Below, one piece after another: positions 9,604 through 19,089 of a DNA stretch of 64,000 nt. Made by a program: the position numbers and the translations under genes. The notes under the pieces are model-generated. The model was not told where the DNA came from. It did not search any database and was given only the letters and a program-made list of their open reading frames with translations. Source of the DNA: Nitrosospira sp. Nsp11 (GTDB lineage: Bacteria; Pseudomonadota; Gammaproteobacteria; Burkholderiales; Nitrosomonadaceae); the NCBI RefSeq assembly GCF_900142705.1, contig NZ_FRBV01000001.1:124001-188000 (forward strand), written 5' to 3'. How positions within the stretch are numbered: position 1 is the first letter of the stretch; each line of letters starts with the position of its first letter.

Positions 9604-9924
9604 GATGACCTCCTGTTCCTAAGTACATATCGGGAAAAAAGCGGATTATAAACTTCATTCCACTGGAATCAAGCGTTTTTTTCGACTCTGAAAAAAATCA
9701 TATACCCGCCCGGAATGTTCTCAAAAAAACCCCCGCTGGCAAATGTCATAATTACCGGCGCCAAGGGAGAATTCCCGAGCGCTCTTATGGATAAATATAT
9801 CGCCAAAACAGTGGCTTATAATTTTTTTTGACACATATTGGGTGCAAGGCGGGTTGACCGGTCCTTGCTGCATTTATTGCAGGTGCCGGATAGTGGGGCA
9901 AGGTGCGGCTATGGCTGAAAAAAA
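9604..9924. other. Intergenic region between dcd and the decarboxylase leader
   Basis: The 321 bp carry the minus-strand promoter listed separately. The rest (about 9680-9924) is AT-rich, with A/T runs at 9723-9729 and 9821-9829 and no recognisable gene. A short inverted repeat GCAAGG/CCTTGC lies around 9845-9870, without a U-tract. Confidence 0.4.
9645..9672 (-). promoter_or_regulatory. Sigma70-type promoter for the decarboxylase leader transcript
   Basis: On the minus strand TTGATT (9672-9667) is followed by a 16-bp spacer and a perfect TATAAT (9650-9645). The predicted transcription start near 9638 would give a leader of about 35 nt before the ATG of the leader ORF at 9603. Confidence 0.65.
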
Positions 9925-10491
9925 TCAGATTTTCGGTAACGTCACACCGTGTTGCCCCTGATATTTTCCACCCCGATCTTTATACGAAACCTCGCATACT
10001 TCATCGGACTCGAAGAAAATTACCTGAGCCACTCCCTCATTTGCATAAATCTTCGCGGGAAGCGGTGTCGTGTTGGAAAACTCCAGCGTCACATAACCTT
10101 CCCACTCCGGCTCAAATGGGGTGACGTTGACAATAATGCCGCAACGGGCATAGGTGGATTTGCCGAGGCAGATGGTAAGCACATTGCGCGGAATGCGGAA
10201 ATACTCAACGGTGCGCGCAAGTGCAAAGGAATTGGGCGGGATAAGGCAAACGTCGCCTTTCACGTCGACAAAAGAATTCGAATCAAAATTCTTGGGGTCG
10301 ACAATAACAGAGTTTATATTGGTAAACAGCTTGAATTCATCCGAGCAGCGAATATCATAGCCATAACTCGATGTCCCGTATGAAACGATCCGGTGGCCAT
10401 TGGCGTGCTTGACCTGATTGGGCTCGAAGGGCTCGATCATGCGGTGTTCCGCCGCCATGCGGCGAATCCACTTATCCGACTTTATGGTCAT
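9925..10491 (-). CDS. dcd: dCTP deaminase
   Basis: A 188-residue dCTP deaminase, converting dCTP to dUTP and so feeding dTMP synthesis through dUMP. Family motifs include [13 protein letters not shown], the GKSTYARCG segment with the catalytic-site Ser/Arg, [10 protein letters not shown] with the catalytic Glu, and a C-terminal GKYQGQ that closes over the nucleotide. The length is typical of Dcd (188-193). The ATG at 10491 has no clear Shine-Dalgarno. It lies downstream of apbC on the same strand with a gap of about 100 bp. Confidence 0.97.
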   Translation of the reverse strand: MTIKSDKWIRRMAAEHRMIEPFEPNQVKHANGHRIVSYGTSSYGYDIRCSDEFKLFTNINSVIVDPKNFDSNSFVDVKGDVCLIPPNSFALARTVEYFRIPRNVLTICLGKSTYARCGIIVNVTPFEPEWEGYVTLEFSNTTPLPAKIYANEGVAQVIFFESDEVCEVSYKDRGGKYQGQHGVTLPKI

Positions 10492-10593
10492 TTTTAAAAA
10501 GAAGAGAGTGCCGGAAGAATGTTAATCGTGAATGGAAGGGGCGTATGGAGGGACCACATACCCTCATCCATTTCGTTTGTTCTCCTGGGGAGA

Positions 10594-11682
10594 TCAAGTA
10601 TCCTCAATTACAATCTTGGCAAACAGCGCTGAATGATCCAGCGATAATTCATCGACCTTCACTGCGATGCGGCGCGCAATACTGCGGTAAGTTTCTGCTA
10701 TCCTCCCGCCCGGGTCTGCGACAACCGTCGGCATACCGGCATCGGTATGTTCGCGGATTTTTATGTCGAGCGGCAAGGACCCAAGAAATTCGACATCATA
10801 ATCCCCGCACATCTTCTCCCCACCGCCAGCGCCAAAAATATGCTCCTCGTGGCCGCATTGTGAACAGACGTGAGTACTCATATTCTCGACAATACCGATA
10901 ATGGGGATACCCACTTTCTGGAACATCTTCAACCCCTTGCGAGCATCGAGCAGAGCAATGTCCTGAGGGGTGGTAACGATGACGGCGCCGGTAACCGGTA
11001 CTTTTTGCGCAAGCGTCAACTGGATGTCGCCGGTTCCCGGCGGCATGTCCACGATAAGATAATCCACATCTTTCCACCGGGTATCGTTCAACAACTGCTG
11101 CAATGCTTGCGTAACCATCGGTCCACGCCACACCATTGGCGTTTCCACGTCGATCAAGAAACCAATTGATATGGCCTGAATGCCATGTGCCTTCATCGGT
11201 TCCATGGTCTTGCCGTCGAGGGATTCGGGGCGACCGGCAATGCCAAGCATCTGGGGCTGCGAAGGGCCGTAAATGTCGGCATCGAGGATGCCGACTGAAG
11301 CGCCCTCCGCGGCAAGCGCCAGCGCCAGGTTTACTGCCGTGGCAGACTTGCCCACACCGCCCTTTCCTGACGCTACCGCGATGATATTCTTAACCCCCGG
11401 AATGAGCTTTACGCCACGCTGCACGCTATGAGAAACGATCTTGCTGGTAACATCGACATTCACGTTACCAATACCGGGAATGCTTTTAAGCTTGTCCACC
11501 ACCTGCCTGTGAATACTTTCCACCACGCTTTTTGCCGGATAACCCAGCACGATATCAAGTGAGACGTTATTGCCATCTATTTTGATATTACGCGCTTCAT
11601 TGCTGGTTACGTAATCCTTACCCGTGCTGAGGTCGATAATTTCCGTGAGGACAGACTGTATTTGCTGTTCCGTGATAGGCAC
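10594..11682 (-). CDS. apbC: Iron-sulfur cluster carrier ATPase (Mrp/ApbC)
   Basis: A 362-residue MRP-type P-loop ATPase that holds and delivers Fe-S clusters in the cytoplasm. An N-terminal MIP18/FSCA-like domain of about 90 residues is followed by a deviant Walker A, GKGGVGKS, the DADIYGPSQP switch, the MPPGTGD motif, and the cluster-binding CxxC (CSQC) near residue 270. The open frame extends to a GTG at 11709, but a GTG at 11682 has AAGGAG nine bases upstream, so I start there (the protein then begins with MPITEQ). It is divergent from metG, the same neighbourhood seen in many proteobacteria. Confidence 0.93.
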   Translation of the reverse strand: MPITEQQIQSVLTEIIDLSTGKDYVTSNEARNIKIDGNNVSLDIVLGYPAKSVVESIHRQVVDKLKSIPGIGNVNVDVTSKIVSHSVQRGVKLIPGVKNIIAVASGKGGVGKSATAVNLALALAAEGASVGILDADIYGPSQPQMLGIAGRPESLDGKTMEPMKAHGIQAISIGFLIDVETPMVWRGPMVTQALQQLLNDTRWKDVDYLIVDMPPGTGDIQLTLAQKVPVTGAVIVTTPQDIALLDARKGLKMFQKVGIPIIGIVENMSTHVCSQCGHEEHIFGAGGGEKMCGDYDVEFLGSLPLDIKIREHTDAGMPTVVADPGGRIAETYRSIARRIAVKVDELSLDHSALFAKIVIEDT

Positions 11683-11933
11683 GTCTACACACTCCTTTAT
11701 CTGCAGCACAAATGATGACCTCGAATATTAACAAATATCGAGGTCGAGAGTCTGCCCAGATGAAGATAAAGCATCCACCGTTATGCAGAATCCGGCCGGG
11801 ACATATTCTTATAGCGAAAGAAAGCAGGGCTCGCTTCGCCCTGGCCGATAAACAACTGTTTCCTTCAGTTCAACAAGTTGCCGGGCTTACAGTTTGTTAC
11901 AATCACGTTTGACGCAATCTCTATAGGCAATTG

Positions 11934-14126
11934 ATGAACAAGCGAAAAATTCTGGTTACTTCAGCGCTACCCTACGCTAACGGCAGTATTCACCTTGGGC
12001 ATCTGGTGGAATACATCCAGACCGATATCTGGGTTCGTTTTCAGAAAATGCAAGGCCACGAGGTACATTACGTGTGTGCCGACGACACTCACGGCACGCC
12101 GATCATGCTGCGCGCCGAACAGGAAGGCATTACGCCCAAGCAGTTGATAGACCGTGTATGGCAAGAACATAAGAACGATTTCGATGGCTTTCATGTTGCT
12201 TTTGATAATTATTACACCACGGACGCACCCGAGAACCAGGCATTTTGCGAGGATATCTATCGTCAGCTCGAAGCAAAGGATCTGATTGTCAAGCGCTCCG
12301 TCGAGCAGTTTTATGATCCGGTGAAGCGGATGTTTTTACCGGATCGGTACATCAAGGGAGAATGCCCGAATTGCCATGCCGAAGAGCAATACGGCGATTC
12401 GTGCGAGGCCTGCGGGGCGACGTATTCACCGACCGATTTGATCAATTCTTACTCCGCCGTTTCGGGAGCAAAACCGGAACGCCGCGCTTCCAAACATCAC
12501 TTCTTCAAGCTTTCGGATCCCCGCTGTAAGGCTTTCCTCAATGGCTGGGTCTTTGAATCGTTTTCGAGCCAGTCCGGCGCCAGCCCGGAAATGAAACCGC
12601 GGCTCCAACCCGAAGCTGCCAATAAGATGAATGAATGGCTTTCAGCAGGCTTGACGGACTGGGATATTTCCCGTGATGCGCCCTATTTTGGTTTTCCGAT
12701 ACCCGGTACCGCCGGCAAGAAATTTTTCTATGTCTGGCTGGATGCACCCGTCGGCTACTTCGGCAGTTTCGAAAATTACTTCAAACAGAAGCAAAAATCC
12801 CAGGCAGAGATCGATGAATTTCTTCGGCCCGGTGGCAACACTGAAATGGTGCATTTTATCGGTAAGGATATTCTCTACTTTCATGCGCTGTTTTGGCCAG
12901 CGATGCTGGAATTCTCAGGCTACCGCACGCCCACCCAGATATATGCTCATGGATTTCTTACCGTCAACGGACAAAAAATGTCGAAGTCGCGCGGAACGTT
13001 CATTACTGCGGACAGCTATCTGAAGCAGGGCTTGAATCCAGAATGGCTGCGCTATTATTACGCCGCCAAGCTCAATGACAGCATGGAAGATATCGATCTC
13101 AATTTCGATGATTTCATCGCGCGGGTTAACAGCGATCTGGTAGGCAAATACATCAATATAGCCAGTAGATGCGCCGGATTCATCACCAGGAAATTCGATG
13201 GGAAGCTTACGCACACTATTTCCGAAGCAAACCGAAAATGGTTCAATCAGTTTCTTTTCTGCCAGCTCGGCGAGGGAGATACTTTCCTGGGCCGTCATAC
13301 CTCCATTGCGAACTTTTATGATCGCAGGGAGTTCGGCAAAGCCATAAAGGAAATAATGCTGGCAGCGGACGTTGCCAATCAATACGTGGATCGAATGAAG
13401 CCATGGCTTCTGGCAAAAAATAACGAGAACGACAGAGAATTGCATGAAGTGTGCAGCGTTGCGTTGAACATGTTCCGTATTCTCACCGTTTACCTGAAAC
13501 CGGTCCTGCCAAAACTTGCCGCACAAGCGGAGCAGTTTCTGGGGGTAAGCCCACTCATCTGGAAGGATGCAAATTCGCAAAACAGGCTGTTAGCGGATGG
13601 ACACCAGATCAACGACTACAAGCATCTGATGACTCGCCTCGACGCCAAACAGATCGAGATGCTTATCAATGCCAATAAGGAAAGCCTGAAGCCGGCGGTA
13701 CAGCCACTACAAACCACACAAGCTGTACAAGCCGTGGAAAAAAGTCCAGTCGCTCCCTCCATCCCTGTAACGGATGGAGCGGGTATCAAAAGCACCGCAG
13801 CAGCATCGATTACAATTGATGATTTCGGCAAGATCGACCTCAGGGTGGCGAGAATTGTCAATGCCGAACACGTAGAAGGCGCGGATAAGCTATTGAAACT
13901 TACATTGGATATCGGAGCGGAACAGCGTATCGTCTTCGCGGGAATAAAATCCGCCTACGATCCTGAACAGCTCACTGGCCGCCTGACCGTCATGGTAGCC
14001 AACCTTGCGCCACGCAAGATGAAATTCGGCATATCCGAAGGGATGGTGCTGGCCGCAGGTGATGGGGATGGGCCTTATCTCCTCTCTCCTGATGAAGGCG
14101 CACGGCCGGGAATGAAAATAAAATAG
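11934..14126 (+). CDS. metG: Methionyl-tRNA synthetase
   Basis: A 730-residue MetRS charging elongator and initiator tRNA-Met. It has the class I HLGH signature in [11 protein letters not shown], a zinc knuckle with CPNC and CEAC pairs, KMSKS near residue 350, an anticodon-binding helical domain, a Pro/Thr/Ala-rich linker around 585-620, and a C-terminal EMAP II-like tRNA-binding domain ([12 protein letters not shown] onward) that normally dimerises the enzyme. A TTG three bases upstream is in frame, but the ATG at 11934 is the natural start. The divergent neighbour is apbC. Confidence 0.98.
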   Translation: MNKRKILVTSALPYANGSIHLGHLVEYIQTDIWVRFQKMQGHEVHYVCADDTHGTPIMLRAEQEGITPKQLIDRVWQEHKNDFDGFHVAFDNYYTTDAPENQAFCEDIYRQLEAKDLIVKRSVEQFYDPVKRMFLPDRYIKGECPNCHAEEQYGDSCEACGATYSPTDLINSYSAVSGAKPERRASKHHFFKLSDPRCKAFLNGWVFESFSSQSGASPEMKPRLQPEAANKMNEWLSAGLTDWDISRDAPYFGFPIPGTAGKKFFYVWLDAPVGYFGSFENYFKQKQKSQAEIDEFLRPGGNTEMVHFIGKDILYFHALFWPAMLEFSGYRTPTQIYAHGFLTVNGQKMSKSRGTFITADSYLKQGLNPEWLRYYYAAKLNDSMEDIDLNFDDFIARVNSDLVGKYINIASRCAGFITRKFDGKLTHTISEANRKWFNQFLFCQLGEGDTFLGRHTSIANFYDRREFGKAIKEIMLAADVANQYVDRMKPWLLAKNNENDRELHEVCSVALNMFRILTVYLKPVLPKLAAQAEQFLGVSPLIWKDANSQNRLLADGHQINDYKHLMTRLDAKQIEMLINANKESLKPAVQPLQTTQAVQAVEKSPVAPSIPVTDGAGIKSTAAASITIDDFGKIDLRVARIVNAEHVEGADKLLKLTLDIGAEQRIVFAGIKSAYDPEQLTGRLTVMVANLAPRKMKFGISEGMVLAAGDGDGPYLLSPDEGARPGMKIK

Positions 14127-14752
14127 CAGCGCGGCCGGCAATAAGGAAAAAATCAAGCGCCGAGCTTGAAGAGTCATATGCGCGAGCAATATCATAGGCC
14201 GCACGTTATTCTCGAGCGCTTCCTTTATGCTATTTGATTTTTTGCAACGACGCGGCAAGCACCGCTTCACTCCGGCTAATTACAAATTCGCAAAAATTCG
14301 ATCCATTGGCCCAGTCCACTGGTCCGTTCCAACAACTCGGGGATCTCACGTCCCCTGCCTTTCTAGCATTCCATACCCATAAAGTTACTCTTGGCCACGG
14401 CCATTTCCGGTAATACCTATTCCGAAATTTCGTAGTAAAGCATAGCGGTAAAAGGCATATCGCAGCGGGTGCGGCAATATGCCACATGCGACAATATGCC
14501 ACATTCCTAATTTCATAAATTTGTTTTACATTTCCCATCAGCACGCACATGAGCGTTTGCAATAACGCTCCGAGGAGCTGGTATCAGCCCGGTATATGGT
14601 GCTTCTCGGCCTCGCCGCCGTAGGCTGTTTTTCCGACACAGCGAAAAACACATTCGAATTGATGACGCTAACATACTATAGTCATTAAAGAATATGGCAA
14701 TGACATTGATGGGCTTTATCTTTTGACGCAGCATTCAAGAAAAAGAATAAAA
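14127..14752. other. Long intergenic region upstream of the TonB receptor, with 17-bp-period direct repeats
   Basis: These 626 bp follow metG and precede the accessory cluster. I see no convincing gene; a minus-strand frame at 14230-14562 has no family resemblance or ribosome site. CAATATGCCACAT occurs twice at 14475-14487 and 14492-14504. A broken inverted repeat ATGAC...GTCAT (14662-14666, 14681-14685) lies about 70-90 bp before the receptor start. These may be regulatory sites. Confidence 0.4.
14475..14504. repeat. Tandem direct repeat of 13 bp upstream of the TonB receptor
   Basis: Two exact copies of CAATATGCCACAT are separated by four bases (period 17). They lie about 250 bp before the receptor ATG. 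Spacing of about 1.5 helical turns would suit a regulator that binds direct repeats, but this is speculation. Confidence 0.5.
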
Positions 14753-16696
14753 ATGAGAATGAGAAAGAGAAAGATTCAATCGACCATCACGTTTGTAACA
14801 ATTTTTTTTTCAGGGTTTACGATGGCACAGACTACAACGCAATCTTCAACTACCGCACTGGCTCCCGTCGTTGTGACGGCGAATCCGATCATCGACCGCG
14901 TTCGCGTCGACGCATTCTCAAGCACATCCGCGGTGATCACCGAAAGCCAGTTGCGCGATCAGAATGCATTTGACCTTGCAGCCGCGCTACGCCGTACCCC
15001 TGGAGTACAAATATCACGTTACAACCCGGTGGGTGCTTTTGGTGGCGATCAAGGCGGTGCGGTCTTTATACGAGGAATGGGTGTCAGTCGGCCCGGCAGT
15101 GAAATCAAGACTTACATTGACGGCGTTCCATTTTACATGGGCGTCTGGAACCACCCATTGCTCGATCTGTTGCCGGTCAATGGCATGCAATCCATTACAG
15201 TCTACAAAAGTCCCCAACCTCAAATCAACGGTAACAACTTTGCCTCGATCAATCTGGAAACCAAGCGCGCAACCGAGGATGGCATACAGGCAGGAGCAAG
15301 GATTTCCGGAGGCTATTTCAACACCTTCATCGAGCAAGTGGATCTGGTTGGCCGCAAAGGAGATGTGGATTTCATGCTGGCGCAAGGCCACGCCCAATCG
15401 GATGGCCAGCGACTCAATGCGAGCGGCGAACTGAATAATGTCATGGGCCGCGTTGGCATGCGGCTGGGGGCCAACTGGTCGGCTGGCACGAGCTTTCTTT
15501 TTGTCACCAATACCGCTCGCGATCCAGGCGATAACCGGCTGCCGAGACCTGCCGTGGCGCCGCAATACAACACCCAGGCAGGAATGGTCTCCGCTTTTAT
15601 ATCGCATCGTCACGATGGCTGGCGCGGCGACTTACGTTTTTATTACAGCAAGGGAGAAGGCAACTGGCTGCATCAGTCCGGCCTGGATGGGGATACGTTC
15701 ACCAATTTTGAAACAATTGGCGTGCGCTGGAAAGAACAATTCTCTCTATGGAAGGGCGGAGCCATTGTTGCCGGACTGGACAGCGACTGGATTTCGGGCG
15801 ATGCGCGATTCAATAGAGTGGCCCCGGCGCCGCAGGATAGTTTTAAAGCACCCTCTTTCCGCGTCACGTCCCCTTACTTGGCGTTGAGCCATACGATTGA
15901 GCTCGCTAAAGGCTGGACGCTTGTGCCGGCGGTTGGCATGCGGGTCTATGATCACAATATGTTCCAGACAAAGACCTCGCCACATGCGGGGCTTTCTCTG
16001 ATATCAGAGTGGATCACCATCTTTGGCAATGTATCGCGCGGCATCAATTATCCGGGATTGGAAGCCCCCGTACTTTCCTCCGTAATACCGGCGCTGGGGC
16101 AAAGCTGGAGGCACCTTTCCGCGGAAGAACTCGATCACGCCGAAGTCGGCTTCAAACTGAATCCTTTCGAAACAACACAAATTGATGTCAGTGTATTTGC
16201 CGATCAGGTAAAAAATCGCTACATCTTCGGCTTCCCGCCCAACGTTCCGCCGCCGCCCCAGTTTCTGAATCTGGGTACCTATACCATACGCGGCACTGAA
16301 GTGGCGATTCGACAAAACATTACGCGCAACTGGACGGTTTTTGGCGGAATGACATTGCTTGACCCCAGCATCGATAATTTGCCGTACACACCAAAGAGAG
16401 CTGTGACCGCCGGTCTAAATGGACAGATGGGGCCGATTCGCTTAACGATTGATACCCAGTATCAGTCAGGTGTATTAGCGCTCAACCGTCCCCGTACAGC
16501 GGGAGCGGTTAATACCGAGAGAGTGGATTCATTTGTGATCATGAACGCCCGTGTTTCTTACCAGTTGCCGCAACTCGGCAAAAGAGGCGAGATTTTCGTG
16601 GCCATGGAAAATCTTCTGGATACCCGTTACGCCTATCGTCCAGGGTATCCCATGCCGGGGCGCTGGGGGCAGATCGGCTTTTCCGCAAGCTTCTGA
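14753..16696 (+). CDS. TonB-dependent outer-membrane receptor
   Basis: A 647-residue TonB-dependent receptor for energy-driven uptake of a chelated metal or similar ligand. It has a basic signal peptide (about 1-25, cleaved after TMA), a TonB box APVVVTA at about 37-43, a plug domain (ITESQLRDQNAFDLAAAL, TPGV, IRGMG, YIDGVP), and a 22-strand-type barrel ending in Phe (SASF). There is no extra N-terminal signalling domain, so it is not of the FecA type. The frame extends to a TTG at 14723, but the ATG at 14753 gives the proper signal sequence; its Shine-Dalgarno is weak. It is the first gene of the accessory cluster, separated from the E1 gene by a MITE-like insertion. The ligand is inferred to be the product of the downstream pathway. 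Confidence 0.9.
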   Translation: MRMRKRKIQSTITFVTIFFSGFTMAQTTTQSSTTALAPVVVTANPIIDRVRVDAFSSTSAVITESQLRDQNAFDLAAALRRTPGVQISRYNPVGAFGGDQGGAVFIRGMGVSRPGSEIKTYIDGVPFYMGVWNHPLLDLLPVNGMQSITVYKSPQPQINGNNFASINLETKRATEDGIQAGARISGGYFNTFIEQVDLVGRKGDVDFMLAQGHAQSDGQRLNASGELNNVMGRVGMRLGANWSAGTSFLFVTNTARDPGDNRLPRPAVAPQYNTQAGMVSAFISHRHDGWRGDLRFYYSKGEGNWLHQSGLDGDTFTNFETIGVRWKEQFSLWKGGAIVAGLDSDWISGDARFNRVAPAPQDSFKAPSFRVTSPYLALSHTIELAKGWTLVPAVGMRVYDHNMFQTKTSPHAGLSLISEWITIFGNVSRGINYPGLEAPVLSSVIPALGQSWRHLSAEELDHAEVGFKLNPFETTQIDVSVFADQVKNRYIFGFPPNVPPPPQFLNLGTYTIRGTEVAIRQNITRNWTVFGGMTLLDPSIDNLPYTPKRAVTAGLNGQMGPIRLTIDTQYQSGVLALNRPRTAGAVNTERVDSFVIMNARVSYQLPQLGKRGEIFVAMENLLDTRYAYRPGYPMPGRWGQIGFSASF

Positions 16697-17164
16697 ATGA
16701 CAAGAGTAAGGGATTTCTGTTGAACCTAAATCCGGTAGTTGGACGGGGAGAAGTGTACGGTTTTTGAGGTGCAGGGCAAGGCGCAACGACGCGGAATACG
16801 ATCGCGCAGGGCGGAGCAGTGCCTTCCGCAGGAAGGTGCGACCCCGAAGCGGGATGCGGGTGCCCCCTTGCGTGTGGAACGCGATCGCGGCATCCCCTGC
16901 GCTGCCCGATCCCCGCTGCGCGGAGCCCCTCGGGCGACGCTTCGGGGCGCCGTTCCATTCCAAGGAGTTGCAACGCAGCCATGTGACGCAAAAACTGTGC
17001 AATTCACCCCGTAGCGCCCTCACCCGGAAGGTGAGCGTCAAATAATATGAAATATTGTTTTTAATCATAACACTAATCTATTAAATGAGCGGTCAACTAC
17101 CAGATTTAGGTTAAACCTGCCGAATGTCGGTGATGAGCTTTGTGAATTAAACGTGGAGGCTTTT
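16697..17164. other. Intergenic region holding a MITE-like element and the moeZ-like promoter region
   Basis: The 468 bp between the receptor and the E1 gene contain the 270-bp GC-rich element listed separately (16743-17012), then an AT-rich stretch (17035-17100). The latter includes a short palindrome AATATGAAATATT (17044-17056) and probably the promoter of the biosynthetic genes. Long frames inside the element are by-products of its composition. Confidence 0.5.
16743..17012. mobile_element. MITE-like, GC-rich element with 24-bp imperfect terminal inverted repeats
   Basis: The left end (16743-16766, beginning ACGGGG and ending GTTTTTG) matches the reverse complement of the right end (16989-17012) at 20 of 24 positions. 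The 270-bp body is far more GC-rich than its surroundings, rich in short palindromes such as GCGATCGC, and open in several frames on both strands, but none of these frames has a ribosome site or a known family. This fits a non-autonomous inverted-repeat element. A target-site duplication is not evident. Confidence 0.6.
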
Positions 17165-18337
17165 ATGCAATTATTACCAATAGTACCCCCTTCGAAAGAA
17201 TTAACCAGAGATGAAGTTTCACGGTACAGCCGCCATCTGCTGATCCCCGATGTCGGCGTGGAAGGACAAAAACGCCTCAAGAACAGTAAAGTTTTAGTGA
17301 TAGGTGCCGGTGGTTTGGGGTCACCCGTGCTGCTGTATCTCGCGGCAGCCGGAGTCGGAACGCTGGGAATCATCGACTTCGATATCGTCGACGAATCCAA
17401 TCTGCAAAGGCAAATCATTCATGGGCAATCGGATATCGGCAGGCTCAAGTCCAGGAGTGCGAAAGACTCGATTAACGAGTTAAACCCCCATATTCACGTC
17501 CAGCTCCATAACGAGCGCCTTGAAGTGACGAATGCCGTAGAGATAATTTCAGGCTACGACCTGGTTGTAGATGGGACGGATAATTTTTCTACCCGGTATC
17601 TTGTCAACGATGCCTGCGTGCTTGCGAAAAAACCATATGTATGGGGATCCATCTTTCGATTCGAAGGACAGGCCTCCGTCTTCTGGGAGGATGCGCCGGA
17701 TGGAGTGGGCTTGAACTATCGTGACCTGTACCCCGAGCCACCCCCATCGGAAATGGCGCCTTCATGCGCCGAAGGCGGCGTGCTAGGCATTCTCTGCGCC
17801 TCGATCGGCGCGATCATGGCAACAGAAGCCATTAAATTGATCATCGGTTTAGGCGAGACCCTGCTTGGAAGACTCGCTGTCTATGACGCCCTGGACATGA
17901 CATACAGGTTTATTCCCTTACGGCGCGCACCTGTGAGAACTCCTATAACCGGATTAATGGATTACCAGGAATTTTGCGGACTGAAACCGGTAGCCACAGA
18001 AAACATGACTAACCCCTTCATAATCAGTCCGCTGGAACTCAAGAAAATGCAGGATAGCGGTAAGGATATGCGGCTCATCGATATTCGTGGAATCGAAGAA
18101 TGGAATATTGTCCGCATAAAAGGCGCCAACCATATTCCCAAAAATAAAATCATGACCGAAGAGGTTTTATCTCAACTCAACAAAGAGGATTTCATCGTAG
18201 TGCATTGCAAAATGGGCGTCCGTTCGAAAGATGTTCTCGTGGAGATGAAAAAACAAGGCTTCACCAACGTCAAAAGCCTGGACGGTGGAATCCTGGCGTG
18301 GATCAGGGACGTCGATCAGTCATTGCCCAATTATTAG
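17165..18337 (+). CDS. MoeZ-like E1 enzyme: sulfur-carrier adenylyltransferase with C-terminal rhodanese
   Basis: A 390-residue fusion of a ThiF/MoeB-type adenylation domain (about 1-270) and a rhodanese domain (about 285-388). The nucleotide site GAGGLGSP, the Asp/Asn/Arg set in DFDIVDESNLQRQ and DGTDNFSTRY, and the conserved Cys in SCAEGG are present; the rhodanese has its active Cys in HCKMGVRS. Such proteins adenylate the C-terminal Gly of a MoaD/ThiS-like carrier and convert it to a thiocarboxylate. The zinc CxxC pairs of E. coli MoeB are absent, as in MoeZ and QbsC. GGAGG five bases before the ATG at 17165 fixes the start. JAMM protease and carrier genes follow, giving the qbsCDE/pdtFGH-type trio. 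Confidence 0.92.
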   Translation: MQLLPIVPPSKELTRDEVSRYSRHLLIPDVGVEGQKRLKNSKVLVIGAGGLGSPVLLYLAAAGVGTLGIIDFDIVDESNLQRQIIHGQSDIGRLKSRSAKDSINELNPHIHVQLHNERLEVTNAVEIISGYDLVVDGTDNFSTRYLVNDACVLAKKPYVWGSIFRFEGQASVFWEDAPDGVGLNYRDLYPEPPPSEMAPSCAEGGVLGILCASIGAIMATEAIKLIIGLGETLLGRLAVYDALDMTYRFIPLRRAPVRTPITGLMDYQEFCGLKPVATENMTNPFIISPLELKKMQDSGKDMRLIDIRGIEEWNIVRIKGANHIPKNKIMTEEVLSQLNKEDFIVVHCKMGVRSKDVLVEMKKQGFTNVKSLDGGILAWIRDVDQSLPNY

Positions 18338-18530
18338 CTGAGTATTAGCTGAGCGACCGGCAAACGGGCTGACCGCTATTCTTGTCGCCATCGCTTACCA
18401 GGCTGATATTCAAACCAAAAATGAAACAAGTCGTTACCTGTTTTAGACCGGATTTCGGGCCAAGAATAGCAAAATCATAATGTTTCCATTCGCCGCTTGA
18501 ATAAACAATGTCATGGAGGTTAAAAAAATT

Positions 18531-18974
18531 ATGCTGACCATACACACCAAACTCGTTGAGGCAATGATTACTCAAGCACATAAAGATCATCCCATCGAAA
18601 CCTGTGGAATCATCGCCGGTCCCCAGGGATGCAATCTTCCATTGCGCCTGATCCCGATGCGTAACGCGGCCCGGTCGGCGGTATTTTTCAAGTTCGACCC
18701 CAATCAGCAATTGCAGGTCTGGAGAGACATGGAGGCACGGGACGAAGAACCTATCGTTATCTATCACTCCCACACTGATACGCAGGCCTATCCAAGCCGA
18801 ACCGACGTCAAGTTTGCGGCCGAACTTCGAGCCCATTACGTCATCATTCCAACAAATCCCATTTATGGGGACGAAATTCGCAGTTTCCGGATTTGTGATG
18901 GCATGGTGACCGAGGAGCGAGTCAGAATGCTGGATTCATATAAATCGGAATGGGAACTGGCAATGGTAGCTTAA
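18531..18974 (+). CDS. JAMM/Mov34 metalloprotease (Mec/QbsD-like)
   Basis: A 147-residue JAB1/MPN/Mov34 zinc peptidase. The full JAMM motif is visible: Glu23, His79-Ser80-His81, then Ser89 and Asp92 (HSHTDTQAYPSRTD). Bacterial relatives adjacent to ThiS-like genes either trim residues after the carrier's GG (QbsD) or release amino acids from the carrier (Mec+). In this cluster trimming is likely because the carrier at 19090 has an eight-residue extension after its GG. An in-frame ATG at 18513 exists, but its own GGAGG (18515-18519) better serves the ATG at 18531. A gap of 193 bp separates it from the E1 gene. Confidence 0.88.
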   Translation: MLTIHTKLVEAMITQAHKDHPIETCGIIAGPQGCNLPLRLIPMRNAARSAVFFKFDPNQQLQVWRDMEARDEEPIVIYHSHTDTQAYPSRTDVKFAAELRAHYVIIPTNPIYGDEIRSFRICDGMVTEERVRMLDSYKSEWELAMVA

Positions 18975-19089
18975 TCGACCTGACCTGCAACGCACTTTAA
19001 TTTTAACGCTGAAAGGCAAAATCAGGTCCAGCCGCGTCACTTCCAATTGCGGTTTCTTCAAAATCATAAAATCAGAAAAAGGAAAAAGC

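Noticed and set aside
11967..13580. Long minus-strand frames opposite metG
   Set aside because: They are antisense shadows of a well-supported synthetase gene with no independent ribosome sites or domains.
14475..14504. Sigma54 (-24/-12) promoter reading of the TGGCATATTG repeats on the minus strand
   Set aside because: The GG-to-GC spacing is nine bases instead of ten, and no gene lies in that direction at a suitable distance.
14230..14562. A 110-codon minus-strand frame between metG and the TonB receptor
   Set aside because: No Shine-Dalgarno, no recognisable domain, and codon use unlike neighbouring genes; treated as intergenic.
16726..17068. Several long open frames on both strands downstream of the TonB receptor
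   Set aside because: They lie inside a very GC-rich inverted-repeat element, overlap one another in different frames, and lack ribosome sites and family resemblance.
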